A stretch of 64,000 nt of DNA from an uncultured Erythrobacter sp. (GTDB lineage Bacteria; Pseudomonadota; Alphaproteobacteria; Sphingomonadales; Sphingomonadaceae): contig CANMUS010000002.1 of the NCBI GenBank assembly GCA_947501215.1, positions 558,001 through 622,000 on the forward strand, given 5' to 3'. A model generated the notes under the pieces. The model was not told the DNA's origin. It did not search any database and worked only from the letters and a program-made list of their open reading frames with translations. Made by a program: the position numbers and the translations under genes. Of the stretch, positions 46,333-54,796 are shown piece by piece. Numbering within the stretch: position 1 is the first letter of the stretch; every line of letters starts with the position of its first letter.

Positions 46333-46363
46333 CCCCCGCACGCACACGATGCGCGTGCGGGGG
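46333..46363 (-). terminator. GC-rich hairpin after the cold-shock gene
   Basis: A perfect 11-bp stem, CCCCCGCACGC with GCGTGCGGGGG, lies 15 bp after the cspA stop on the minus strand. The sequence after it is AATTTCG, so the U-tract is poor; it may be a processing or mRNA-stabilising hairpin, or a weak terminator that lets some transcript reach the 46078-46296 gene. Confidence 0.5.
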
Positions 46364-46378
46364 ATGGTCTTGTCGGCC

Positions 46379-46591
46379 TTAGTCGGCAGCCGAGAGGTTC
46401 ACGGCGCTGGCCTTGCCATTGCGGCCGGTCTCGACTTCGTAGTTGAGACGCTGGTCCTTATCGAGCGACTGCATGCCTGCGGCCTGCACGGCGCTGATGT
46501 GGACGAAGCTGTCGTCCGAGCCGTCGTCGGGCTGGATGAAGCCATAGCCCTTGTCGGCGTTGAAGAATTTGACTGTTCCGGTCTTGCTCAT
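46379..46591 (-). CDS. Cold-shock protein
   Basis: 70 residues with RNP1-like KGYGFIQPD at about 16-24 and RNP2-like DSFVHISAV at about 29-37. Single-domain OB-fold RNA chaperone of the CspA family, one of several expected in the genome. GAAAGGA lies ahead of the ATG. The 217 bp upstream (to 46808) hold no other gene, consistent with the long leaders typical of csp mRNAs. Confidence 0.94.
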   Translation of the reverse strand: MSKTGTVKFFNADKGYGFIQPDDGSDDSFVHISAVQAAGMQSLDKDQRLNYEVETGRNGKASAVNLSAAD

Positions 46592-46808
46592 GATGGTTCC
46601 TTTCAAGAACGCATGGGTTTCTCTCGCCGCGACATGCGGCGTGGTCGTGCTTAAAATCGTCCGATGAAAGGAAGTCGAAGTCTGGGTTGCGCCTGCACAC
46701 GCGGGGGGGTGTCGGGCGGTCGTCAAAAGCCGAAGTCCGTCGCATAATTCGACGTCAGCGAGATCGCCCTAGCACGGCACTTGGCATTTACCTAATTGGC
46801 ATTGGTCG

Positions 46809-47228
46809 TCAGGTCGCAAACAGCATCGCGTCGTCGGCGAAAGCCTTCATTTCCAGCGCGTTTCCGCTGGGATCGCGGAAGAACATCGTCGCCTGTTCGC
46901 CGGGCTGGCCCTTGAAGCGGATGGTCGGTTCGATGGCGAAATCGACATTCGCCGCGCGCAGCCGCTCGGCGAGCGCCTGCCAGTCATCCATCCGTAGGAC
47001 GATCCCGAAATGCGGCACCGGCACGCCATGCCCGTCGACATGGTTGCTCGCCCGATCGCCCGATCCGCCCGGCGCGAGATGGGCGACGATCTGATGGCCG
47101 TAAAAGTCGAAATCGATCCACTCGTCGCTACTGCGCCCCTCGGCGCAGCCCATGGTCTCGCCATAGAAGCGGCGGGCTTCGGCGAGGTCGTCGACGGGAA
47201 AGGCTAGGTGGAAGGGGCGCAGGCTCAT
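46809..47228 (-). CDS. VOC (glyoxalase/bleomycin-resistance) family protein
   Basis: 139 residues, two-repeat beta-alpha-beta fold. Metal-type ligands are visible: His in [10 protein letters not shown] (about 7), His in VPHFGIVL (about 75), and Glu in GNALEMKAF (about 125), the usual VOC positions. [16 protein letters not shown] is a family segment. Substrate is unknown; such proteins act as dioxygenases, isomerases or resistance proteins. Monocistronic between csp and the GST gene. Confidence 0.88.
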   Translation of the reverse strand: MSLRPFHLAFPVDDLAEARRFYGETMGCAEGRSSDEWIDFDFYGHQIVAHLAPGGSGDRASNHVDGHGVPVPHFGIVLRMDDWQALAERLRAANVDFAIEPTIRFKGQPGEQATMFFRDPSGNALEMKAFADDAMLFAT

Positions 47229-47334
47229 GCCGCCCGTCTAGCCCAGCCGTCGTTCGTCGCAAAGCCACTTCGTTCAGCCTCGACACTGCCAAGCTGAACC
47301 TCTACCGCGCAGGCGAAACAGGTGGGACACGCGC

Positions 47335-47994
47335 ATGAAACTCGTCATCGGCAACAAGAACTATTCCAGCTGGAGCCTGCGCGGCTGGCTCGCGGCCAAG
47401 CAGTCGGGCCTCTCCTTCGAAGAGATCGTGGTTCCGCTGTTCGGCGAGAACTGGGAAGCCGACAAGCAAAGCGGCGAAATTCGCCCGTCGAGCGGCAAGG
47501 TCCCGCTGCTGTGGGACGACGAGGTGGTCGTGTGGGACAGCCTCGCCATCCTTGAATATCTTGCCGACAAGGTCGGGCGCGACCGCTTCTGGCCCAAGGA
47601 CGATGTGGCGCGCGGCATGGCGCGATCGATGGTCGCCGAAATGCATTCCAGCTTCCAGGCACTGCGCGGCGAATGCCCGATGAACGTGCGCAAGCGCTTC
47701 GACGAGTTCGAGCCGAGCGAGGCGTGCACGGCCGACATCATCCGCATCCTCGGCCTGTGGGCGGAAGCACGCAGCCGCTTCGGCAGCGGCGGCCCGTTCC
47801 TGTTCGGCACCTTCGGCGCGGCGGATGTGTTCTTCGCGCCGGTGGTCAGCCGCTTCATCAGCTACCAGATCGCCGTCCCCGGCTTCGCCGCTGCCTACAT
47901 GCAGGCGCTGTGGGAGCATGAGTGGATGCAGGGCTGGATCGAGGCCTCGGAAAACGAGGAGTGGGTGATCGAGCAATACGAGACCGTCGGCTGA
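47335..47994 (+). CDS. Glutathione S-transferase family protein
   Basis: 219 residues. Thioredoxin-like N-domain with NKNYSSWSLRGWLAAKQSG (possible catalytic Ser at about 10-12) and the cis-Pro KVPLLWDD, then WDSLAILEYLAD and an all-helical C-domain with SEACTADI and GTFGAADVFFAPV. It resembles the beta/zeta-like bacterial GSTs (maleylacetoacetate-isomerase-like). Stop overlaps the S1/P1 nuclease start (TGATG). Confidence 0.9.
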   Translation: MKLVIGNKNYSSWSLRGWLAAKQSGLSFEEIVVPLFGENWEADKQSGEIRPSSGKVPLLWDDEVVVWDSLAILEYLADKVGRDRFWPKDDVARGMARSMVAEMHSSFQALRGECPMNVRKRFDEFEPSEACTADIIRILGLWAEARSRFGSGGPFLFGTFGAADVFFAPVVSRFISYQIAVPGFAAAYMQALWEHEWMQGWIEASENEEWVIEQYETVG

Positions 47995-48863
47995 TGCGGT
48001 TCGTTGCTATTCTCGCGGCGCTGCTCGCGCTGTTGCCGGCACAGGCGAAAGCCTGGGGCTATTACGCGCACACCGTTACGGCCGAGATCGCCGAGGCGAA
48101 TGTCGAACCCGAAACGCGCGCCAAGATCGAGCGGCTGCTGCGCGCCTCGCCGCAACTGGGCACGCCCGACTGCCCGCTCGCCAGCATCGAGGACGCAGCG
48201 GTGTGGCCCGATTGCCTGCGCGGGGCCTACTGGCGCTGGGGCTATACCTTCGCCTGGCATTACCAGACCGAGCCGATCACCGAGGAATACAGCGCCCGCA
48301 AGAACTGCTCCGGGGGCGCCTGCGTCAGCGCGCAGGTGGAGCGCAACCAGCGCATCCTCGCCGACGAGAGCCTGCCCGACAATGTCCGGCTGGAAGCGCT
48401 TGCCTTCATGGTTCACTTTATCGGCGACATTCACATGCCGCTGCATTCGGGCGACAAGGACGATCGCGGTGGCAACGATCGCACCGCCGCCTATGGCATC
48501 GTGCCGGGGCTGAATCTGCACTGGGTGTGGGACGGGCCACTGGCGGAGCGCGCGATCAGCGGCGATCCGCCGGTCGTGCGCCGTTATTCCGCCGCCGAGC
48601 GCGCCGAGCTGGCGGGCGGCCGCGCGGCGGACTGGGGCCGCGAGAGCTGGCAGCTTTCGCGGGACTTCGTCTATCCGCAGGCCTTCGGCTGCAATCCCTG
48701 CGACGGCGAGCTGCCCGACGAAACCGTGCTGTCGCAGGACGTGCTCGACCGCTCGATCCCCATCGCCCGCCGCCGCGTCTTGCAGGCCGGCCTGCGCATG
48801 GCGGAATATCTCGACGAGGCCTTCGCGCCCGGCCCGCTGCCCGAGCAGGAGCGGGACTCATGA
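47994..48863 (+). CDS. S1/P1 family secreted nuclease
   Basis: 289 residues. Signal peptide ends AQAKAW; the mature protein must start at the Trp, which is a zinc ligand in P1 nuclease. Zinc histidines follow in YYAHTVTAEIAE, WHYQTEP, MVHFIGDIHMPLHSGD (key HFxGDxHxPLH) and LHWVWDG. The Asp in DCL and the C-terminal DETVLSQDVL match the phospholipase C/P1 nuclease superfamily. It cuts single-stranded DNA or RNA in the periplasm. Four-base overlaps tie it to the GST gene and dapE. Confidence 0.92.
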   Translation: MRFVAILAALLALLPAQAKAWGYYAHTVTAEIAEANVEPETRAKIERLLRASPQLGTPDCPLASIEDAAVWPDCLRGAYWRWGYTFAWHYQTEPITEEYSARKNCSGGACVSAQVERNQRILADESLPDNVRLEALAFMVHFIGDIHMPLHSGDKDDRGGNDRTAAYGIVPGLNLHWVWDGPLAERAISGDPPVVRRYSAAERAELAGGRAADWGRESWQLSRDFVYPQAFGCNPCDGELPDETVLSQDVLDRSIPIARRRVLQAGLRMAEYLDEAFAPGPLPEQERDS

Positions 48864-49993
48864 GCGCGCTCGACCTTGCGAAGCAGCTGATGGCTGCGCA
48901 CAGCGTCACGCCCGCGCGCGGGCAGGTGTTCGATGCGATGGAAGCCATGCTGACGCCGCTCGGCTTCGAGGTTACGCGCTTCACCCGTGGCGAGGGCGAA
49001 CAAGGCACGCCGGAGGAAGCGGTCGAGAACCTCTTCGCGATACGGCGCGGGCCGGCAGGCTCGAGGCATTTCGCTTTCGCCGGGCACCTCGACGTGGTGC
49101 CGCCCGGCGACGGCTGGATCAGTGACGCCTTCGAGCCGGAGGAGCGGGGCGAATTGCTCTACGGGCGCGGCGCGGTGGACATGAAGGGCTCGATCGCTTG
49201 CATGGTCGATGCGGTGGCGAATGTGCCGGCCGAAGCCGGGACGATCAGCTTCATCATCACCGGCGACGAGGAAGGCCCGGCGCTCCACGGCACGCGCGCG
49301 CTGATTGATTACATGAAGGCCGAGGGCATCCGGCCCGACCTGTGCCTCGTCGGCGAGCCGACATCGGTAAACCGGCTCGGCGACATGATGAAGATCGGGC
49401 GGCGCGGTTCGGTGAACATCTGGCTGGAGGTCCAGGGGACGCAGGGCCACGTCGCCTATCCGCACCTTGCCGACAATCCGATCCCTAAGCTGGTCGCCAT
49501 GCTGGCGGAACTGGACGCCCTGGTGCTGGATGAAGGCACCGACTGGTTCCAGCCGAGCAATCTCGAGATTACCGAGATCGACATTCCCAACCATGCGCAC
49601 AATGTAATCCCGGCCAGGGCCAAGGCGCGCCTTTCAATCCGCTTCAACGATACGCATTCGGGCGCCTCGCTGTCTGAGAAAATCGGTGCGATTGCGGAGA
49701 AGCACGGCGGCACCGCGCTGCCGATCATCTCGGGCGAGCCCTTCCTGACGCCGCCCGGCGAATTCAGCGATATCATTGCCGGTGCGGTGAAGGCGGAAAC
49801 CGGGATCGATCCCGAGCCCTCCACCACCGGGGGAACCTCGGACGCGCGCTTCCTGCGTGCCGTATGCCCGGTGATCGAATTCGGACTCTGCAACGCAACC
49901 ATGCACAAGCGCGACGAGGCTGTAGCCATCGAGGACCTTTCGACGCTAAGCCGCATCTATGCGCGCATCGCGAAGGACGCGCTGGCCCCTTAG
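48860..49993 (+). CDS. dapE: Succinyl-diaminopimelate desuccinylase
   Basis: 377 residues, M20 metallopeptidase. Hydrolyses N-succinyl-LL-diaminopimelate in the lysine/DAP pathway. Zinc ligands in GHLDVVPPGD (His and Asp), DMKGS, DEEGPA (general base and ligand), GEPT, and the C-terminal CNATMHKRDE are all present. ATG overlaps the nuclease stop. dapB is 2.7 kb further on the opposite strand. Confidence 0.95.
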   Translation: MSALDLAKQLMAAHSVTPARGQVFDAMEAMLTPLGFEVTRFTRGEGEQGTPEEAVENLFAIRRGPAGSRHFAFAGHLDVVPPGDGWISDAFEPEERGELLYGRGAVDMKGSIACMVDAVANVPAEAGTISFIITGDEEGPALHGTRALIDYMKAEGIRPDLCLVGEPTSVNRLGDMMKIGRRGSVNIWLEVQGTQGHVAYPHLADNPIPKLVAMLAELDALVLDEGTDWFQPSNLEITEIDIPNHAHNVIPARAKARLSIRFNDTHSGASLSEKIGAIAEKHGGTALPIISGEPFLTPPGEFSDIIAGAVKAETGIDPEPSTTGGTSDARFLRAVCPVIEFGLCNATMHKRDEAVAIEDLSTLSRIYARIAKDALAP

Positions 49994-50017
49994 AGGCCGA
50001 GTTGGGGAGGGATCGCC

Positions 50018-51256
50018 GTGCTGAAGACCTGGTTCGAAATTCCGCTGTGGCAGCGCGTCATCACCGCGCTCATCCTGGGCGTGCTGACCGGCTGGGCCTG
50101 GGGGCCGGATGCGGAAAGCATCAAGTGGATCGGCGATTTCTTCATCAAGGCGATCAAGATGCTGGTCGTCCCGCTGATCTTCTTCAGCCTCGTTTCCGGC
50201 GTGGCGGCTATCGGAGACTTGCGGAAGCTCGGCGCGGTCGGCGGGCGGGCGATGATCCTGTTCGTGGTGACGGGGCAGATCGCAGTATGGCTCGGCCTCG
50301 GCCTCGGCACGGTGCTCGCTCCGGGGGCGGGCGTCGATACCAGCGCGATCCAGCGCGGCGAGACGCCGGTGCCCAACGAGACCACGGCGGTCGACATGAT
50401 CCTTTCCATCGTGCCCGAAAGCCCGGTGCAGGTGATGGCAGACGTAGCGGTGCTGCCGCTGATCGTCTTCTCGCTCCTGATCGGCATCGGCATTTTGATG
50501 GCGAAGGAAGAGGGCGTGCCGGTCCAGAAGGTGTTCGATAGCGGCGCGGTGATCATGCAGAAGGTCACCATGATCGTGATGGAGCTCACCCCGTTCGGCG
50601 TCTTCGCGCTGATGGCCTGGGTGGCGGGTACGCTGGGGCTCGATGCGCTGGTCAGCCTCGCCAAGCTGGTGGGCCTCAACTACCTCGGCTGCCTGCTGAT
50701 CATCGCCTTCATCTATGGCGGCATGATCAAGTTCCTCGCCAAGCTGCCGGTGCGCGATTTCTTCCGCGGCATCGTCGATGCGATGGCGGTGAGCTATTCC
50801 ACCGCCAGCTCCAATGCGACGCTGCCGGTGACCTTGCGCTGTGCGGAGCGCAATCTGGGCGTCTCGAACTCGGTCGCGGCCTTCGTGATCTCGCTTGGCG
50901 CGACGATCAACATGAACGGCACCGCGATGTATCTCGGCCTCGCCACGCTGTTCGGCGCGCAGATCTTCGGCGTCGACCTGTCGATGGGCGACTATTTCCT
51001 GATCTCGATCCTCGCGACGCTGGGCGCAGTCGGGGCGGCGGGCATTCCGGGCGCGGGCCTCATCATGATGGCTCTGGTCTTCGGCGCGGTCGGCGTGCCG
51101 CTCGAGACGATCGCCTTCGTGGCAGGCGTGGACCGGATCATGGACATGATGCGCACCACAACGAACGTCAGCGGCGACGCCGCTGTGGCAACGACGGTGG
51201 CGGTGATGACGGGTGAAATCGACCGGGGCGAGATGGTCTCGGCGGATGATGTTTAG
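50018..51256 (+). CDS. Dicarboxylate/amino acid:cation symporter (DAACS family)
   Basis: 412 residues, GTG start with GGGAGGGA upstream. Eight transmembrane segments and two re-entrant loops of the GltP/DctA type: SYSTASSNATLPVTL is hairpin 1, NMNGTAMYLGLATLF the sodium/substrate motif in TM7, and DRIMDMMRTTTNVSGDA TM8, where the arginine after the MM normally contacts the substrate side-chain carboxylate. It is sodium- or proton-driven uptake of dicarboxylates or glutamate. It follows dapE by 24 bp and precedes a GFA gene by 9 bp. Confidence 0.9.
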   Translation: MLKTWFEIPLWQRVITALILGVLTGWAWGPDAESIKWIGDFFIKAIKMLVVPLIFFSLVSGVAAIGDLRKLGAVGGRAMILFVVTGQIAVWLGLGLGTVLAPGAGVDTSAIQRGETPVPNETTAVDMILSIVPESPVQVMADVAVLPLIVFSLLIGIGILMAKEEGVPVQKVFDSGAVIMQKVTMIVMELTPFGVFALMAWVAGTLGLDALVSLAKLVGLNYLGCLLIIAFIYGGMIKFLAKLPVRDFFRGIVDAMAVSYSTASSNATLPVTLRCAERNLGVSNSVAAFVISLGATINMNGTAMYLGLATLFGAQIFGVDLSMGDYFLISILATLGAVGAAGIPGAGLIMMALVFGAVGVPLETIAFVAGVDRIMDMMRTTTNVSGDAAVATTVAVMTGEIDRGEMVSADDV

Positions 51257-51265
51257 GATGACGCA

Positions 51266-51664
51266 ATGACATTGGAATGCCTGTGCGGGCAGATGTCGAT
51301 CAGCTTCGATGGCCGCCCCGATTTCGTTCACGAATGCAATTGTACGCTCTGCCGGAAAAGCGGGGCGCAGTGGAGTTATCTCGCTCCTGATGCGGTGAAA
51401 GTGAATGGCGAGACGACTGGTTTTCGGCGCGCCGATAAAGCTATGCCTGCTGCCGAAACGCATTCCTGCAGCAAGTGCGCCGCGACCACCCACTTCGTCC
51501 TCACGGAGGCAGTGATCTCCGAGCATGGGAATACGATGATGGGCGTGAACATGAGACTGGCCGACGCTGCCAACTTGCGGGGTATGGAAATACGGTATCC
51601 GGATGGCGCTGCGTGGGAGGGAGCAGGCGAGTTCGGCTACGTCCGCAGTTCTTCGACGCTCTGA
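51266..51664 (+). CDS. GFA family zinc-binding protein
   Basis: 132 residues. CENP-V/GFA fold with the zinc clusters CLCG (about 5-8), HECNCTLCRKSGA (about 23-35) and SCSKCAATTHF (about 67-77). Members include S-(hydroxymethyl)glutathione synthase-like proteins, but most have no known substrate. Start ATG lies 9 bp after the symporter stop. Convergent with nth. Confidence 0.85.
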   Translation: MTLECLCGQMSISFDGRPDFVHECNCTLCRKSGAQWSYLAPDAVKVNGETTGFRRADKAMPAAETHSCSKCAATTHFVLTEAVISEHGNTMMGVNMRLADAANLRGMEIRYPDGAAWEGAGEFGYVRSSSTL

Positions 51665-51668
51665 AGGG

Positions 51669-52319
51669 TCACCGCCCCTTCGGCTTCTCCAGCACTTTTG
51701 TCCGGTAACTGCACAGATCCACCACATTGCATCGCCAGCACTCGGGCGTGCGCGCCTTGCAGACATAGCGGCCATGCAGGATCAGCCAGTGATGCGCCCC
51801 TAGCCGGAAGGGCTGGGGCACGCGCTTTTCGAGTTTCGCCTCGACCTGCTCGGGCGTCTTGCCCTTGGCGAGGCCGGTGCGGTTGCCGACGCGCAGGATA
51901 TGCGTGTCGACCGCGAAGGTCTCCTGACCGAACCAGCAGTTGAGCACGACATTGGCTGTTTTGCGGCCCACGCCGGGCAGCCGCACGAGGTCTTCGCGCG
52001 TGTCGGGAACCTCGCCGCCATACTCGTCGACCAGCAACTGGCTGAGCGCGATCACGTTCTTGGCCTTGGAATTGAACAGGCCGATGGTCTTGATGTGTTC
52101 TTTCAGGCCCTCCTCGCCCAGCGCCAGCATCTGCTGCGGCGTCTCGACCTCGCGGAATAACGCGCGCGTCGCCTTGTTGACGCCGACGTCGGTGGCCTGC
52201 GCGGAAAGCGCCACGGCCACCACCAGCTGGTAGGAATTGCCGTATTCCAGCTCGGTCTCGGGCGAGGGATTGTCCTCGGCGAGGCGGCGGAAGAATTCGA
52301 AGATCTGGTCCTTGGTCAT
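51669..52319 (-). CDS. nth: Endonuclease III
   Basis: 216 residues. Base-excision glycosylase/AP lyase for oxidised pyrimidines. The helix-hairpin-helix LPGVGRKTANVVL has the catalytic lysine, AVDTHILRV the catalytic aspartate, and the C-terminal cluster site C-x6-C-x2-C-x5-C (CKARTPECWRCNVVDLC) is intact. The frame is open upstream but similarity begins at MTKDQIFEF. Its start overlaps the 52316 gene by 4 bp (ATGA), so it is coupled to dapB and the membrane gene. Confidence 0.96.
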   Translation of the reverse strand: MTKDQIFEFFRRLAEDNPSPETELEYGNSYQLVVAVALSAQATDVGVNKATRALFREVETPQQMLALGEEGLKEHIKTIGLFNSKAKNVIALSQLLVDEYGGEVPDTREDLVRLPGVGRKTANVVLNCWFGQETFAVDTHILRVGNRTGLAKGKTPEQVEAKLEKRVPQPFRLGAHHWLILHGRYVCKARTPECWRCNVVDLCSYRTKVLEKPKGR

Positions 52320-52666
52320 CGTTTGCTGGCCGTCCGGATAAAGGGGAAGGCCGCGACGCTCCACAGCACGCCCCAGACGATCATCCGCCCGCCATGGGCA
52401 GCCTGGAGGTCCGGGTTCGACAGGAACGGCAGCGCCAGAGCGACGAGCACCGCCAGCATTACTCCGAAGCTGATCAGTCCGAGCTGCCACGGGGCCGGAG
52501 TCTGCACCAGCGACGCATACCCTGCGGGAAGCCCGACCACCGATGCCAGGCCTGCCCATAGCGGCCAAGAATAGGCCACGCCTGCCTCCGGTATGCTCAT
52601 CACGTAACCGATCGCACTGAACAGGATGGCCAGCGCCAGGCCGCAACCGATGGCGAAACCCTTCAA
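52316..52666 (-). CDS. Small integral membrane protein, hypothetical
   Basis: 116 residues with four likely transmembrane helices (about 1-22, 30-48, 58-80, 95-112). No motif is recognised. It sits between dapB and nth, overlapping both by 4 bp, so it is part of their operon. Such a conserved-context gene may be lineage specific. Confidence 0.75.
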   Translation of the reverse strand: MKGFAIGCGLALAILFSAIGYVMSIPEAGVAYSWPLWAGLASVVGLPAGYASLVQTPAPWQLGLISFGVMLAVLVALALPFLSNPDLQAAHGGRMIVWGVLWSVAAFPFIRTASKR

Positions 52667-53391
52667 AGCCCCAGCACCTGCTCCATCGTGTAGCGGCCCG
52701 GCTCCCGACCCTTCAGCCAGTCGGCAGCCTTGACCGCGCCTCGGGCAAAGATTTCCCGGTTCTCGGCGCTGTGGGAGAGGGTGATGCGCTCCTGCTCGCC
52801 CGCCAGGATCACGCTGTGCTCGCCCGCCACGGTCCCTCCGCGCAGAGCCGCGAAGCCGATTGCCCCGCGCTCGCGCGCACCGGTCTGCCCGTTGCGACCG
52901 CTCTCGCGGTTCGTGGCAAGATCGATCCCGCGCCCTTGCGCCGCAGCCTCGCCCAGCAGGATTGCAGTGCCGCTGGGCGCATCGACCTTGCGGCGATGGT
53001 GCATCTCGACGATCTCGATATCCCAGTCCGGCCCGAGCCGCGCGGCGGCCTCCTGCACCAGATGCGCCAGCAGGGTCACACCGAGCGAGGTATTGCCTGT
53101 TTGCAGGACCGGTACCGCCCGCGCGGCATGGTCGATCGCTTCGTGATGGCTCTGTTCCAGCCCCGTGGTCCCGATCACGATCGGCACGCCCGCGCCGATC
53201 GCTGCGTGGAGGTTCGCCTGCAGCGCTGCCGGGGCGGAGAAGTCGACCAGCACATCGCTCACATCGGCCAGATCGCCCACGTCGTCGCCCTTGTCGACGC
53301 CGCCGGCATAATCATGGCCCGAGGCCTCGATCACGCGCCGCAGCACCTCGCCCATGGCGCCCTTGCTGCCGATTACGCCGATATTCGCCAT
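52663..53391 (-). CDS. dapB: 4-hydroxy-tetrahydrodipicolinate reductase
   Basis: 242 residues. Reduces the dihydrodipicolinate-type intermediate with NAD(P)H in DAP/lysine synthesis. NAD motif GSKGAMGEVLR at about 8-18, GTTGL, and the catalytic EMHHRRKVDAPSGTA at about 146-160 (His-His and Lys-xx-SGT) are present. First gene of the dapB-membrane protein-nth run. It is a little shorter than enterobacterial DapB (273). Confidence 0.95.
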   Translation of the reverse strand: MANIGVIGSKGAMGEVLRRVIEASGHDYAGGVDKGDDVGDLADVSDVLVDFSAPAALQANLHAAIGAGVPIVIGTTGLEQSHHEAIDHAARAVPVLQTGNTSLGVTLLAHLVQEAAARLGPDWDIEIVEMHHRRKVDAPSGTAILLGEAAAQGRGIDLATNRESGRNGQTGARERGAIGFAALRGGTVAGEHSVILAGEQERITLSHSAENREIFARGAVKAADWLKGREPGRYTMEQVLGL

Positions 53392-53464
53392 TGGTCCTCG
53401 TCGCCCTACCGCTTCGCTGCTTGAGGGCGGTTGATCGCCTCACTGCCTTCGCTACTTGAGAGGA

Positions 53465-54166
53465 ATGGCTGAAATACGCAACATCGTGATCCTGACCGGT
53501 GCGGGGATATCGGCCGAGAGCGGCATCGACACCTTCCGCGCCGAGGGCGGGTTGTGGGAACAACACAAGGTCGAGGACGTCGCCACGCCCGAAGGCTTCG
53601 CGCGCGATCCCGATCTGGTGCTGCGCTTCTACGACATGCGGCGCGAGGCGATCCAGACGAAGAGGCCCAACCCCGCGCATGACGCGCTCGCCCGACTGGA
53701 CGAGCACTGGGAGGGCAACCTCCTGATCGTCACGCAGAATGTCGACGACCTGCATGAGCGCGCCGGCGCGAAGCGGGTGTTGCACATGCATGGCACCCAT
53801 CTCAACGCCTGGTGCACCGCTTGCGATGCGAAGAACCCGTGGACCGGCACACTTGCGGACCGTCCGCCATGCCCCGCCTGCGGGACGAATGCGCTGCGAC
53901 CCGATGTCGTCTGGTTCGGCGAGATGCCTTACGAGATGGAGCGCATCTACTCTGCGCTTCGCACTGCGGACCTGTTCGTCAGCATCGGCACCTCCGGCGC
54001 GGTCTATCCCGCCGCCGGTTTCGTACGCGATGCGCGCAGCCTGGGTGCGCGCACGCTGGAACTCAATCTCGAGCGCAGTCAGGGTTCGGGCTGGTTCGAC
54101 GAAAGTAGGCAGGGCAGGGCGAGCGAGCTGGTTCCCGAGTGGGTCGACACGCTGCTGGATAAGTGA
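53465..54166 (+). CDS. cobB: NAD-dependent deacylase (class III sirtuin, CobB type)
   Basis: 233 residues. GAGISAESGIDTFR binds NAD; QNVDDLHERAG and MHGTH carry the catalytic His; the zinc ribbon is CTACDAKN...CPACG. The pair Tyr-xx-Arg in RFYDMRRE (about 57-64) matches the SIRT5/CobB desuccinylase signature, so it probably removes succinyl, malonyl and acetyl groups from lysines. An alternative TTG lies three codons upstream. The gene is divergent from dapB. Confidence 0.93.
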   Translation: MAEIRNIVILTGAGISAESGIDTFRAEGGLWEQHKVEDVATPEGFARDPDLVLRFYDMRREAIQTKRPNPAHDALARLDEHWEGNLLIVTQNVDDLHERAGAKRVLHMHGTHLNAWCTACDAKNPWTGTLADRPPCPACGTNALRPDVVWFGEMPYEMERIYSALRTADLFVSIGTSGAVYPAAGFVRDARSLGARTLELNLERSQGSGWFDESRQGRASELVPEWVDTLLDK

Positions 54167-54207
54167 GGCCTGTCGGAACGCTTGAGCGGCGACGGAATTC
54201 CAGCCCC

Positions 54208-54738
54208 ATGAAGCAGATTGCTAGCGCTGCCGCACTCGCCCTGACTCTCGCCGCCTGTTCCGGTCAGGAGCCGGCCGCCGAGCCCGAAGCCGATATGGCC
54301 GACGCGACGCCGAGCGCCTCGGCAAACGACAGCGAGATTGAGGACATGTCCGCCGGCGATGCGGACGCTGCCATGGATGCAATGGAGCGCGACGATGCCA
54401 CCGATGGCTCTACGGCAAACGCCAGCGCGCGCAGCGAGGTGCAAGCGATCCCGGCGGCTTTCCGCGGAATCTGGGCGACCTCTCTCGAAAACTGCTCCGC
54501 GCGCAGCTTCTACCGCGTGACGGTGAAGGACGACCGCGTGAATTTCTTCGAGGACGGTGGCTTTGCCAGCGATATTCGAGTGAACGGCAATGCGCTCGCC
54601 GTGACCTACCCCTTCGAGAATCCGAACGGCGAAACCGAAAACCACGTGGTCTATTTCGCCCGCGAGACGGAGGACGGCATCCGCATCCGACAGGGCGGCG
54701 GGGAAAGCCAGACTTATGTCGCCTGCCCCGATCAATAG
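54208..54738 (+). CDS. Lipoprotein, hypothetical
   Basis: 176 residues. Signal peptide and lipobox LTLAACS (Cys at about 17), an acidic disordered stretch (about 22-75, many Asp, Ala, Glu), then a folded beta-rich domain of about 90 residues with GIWATSLENCSARSFYRVTV, DDRVNFFEDGGFA, YPFENPNG, ETEDGIRIRQGG and a terminal Cys in VACPDQ. No known domain recognised. It begins 41 bp after cobB. Confidence 0.75.
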   Translation: MKQIASAAALALTLAACSGQEPAAEPEADMADATPSASANDSEIEDMSAGDADAAMDAMERDDATDGSTANASARSEVQAIPAAFRGIWATSLENCSARSFYRVTVKDDRVNFFEDGGFASDIRVNGNALAVTYPFENPNGETENHVVYFARETEDGIRIRQGGGESQTYVACPDQ

Positions 54739-54796
54739 GTCGGCGGGCGCTCGATGATTTGCCTGTAGTGCTTACCGCAATTCTGCTGCCTGCGTT

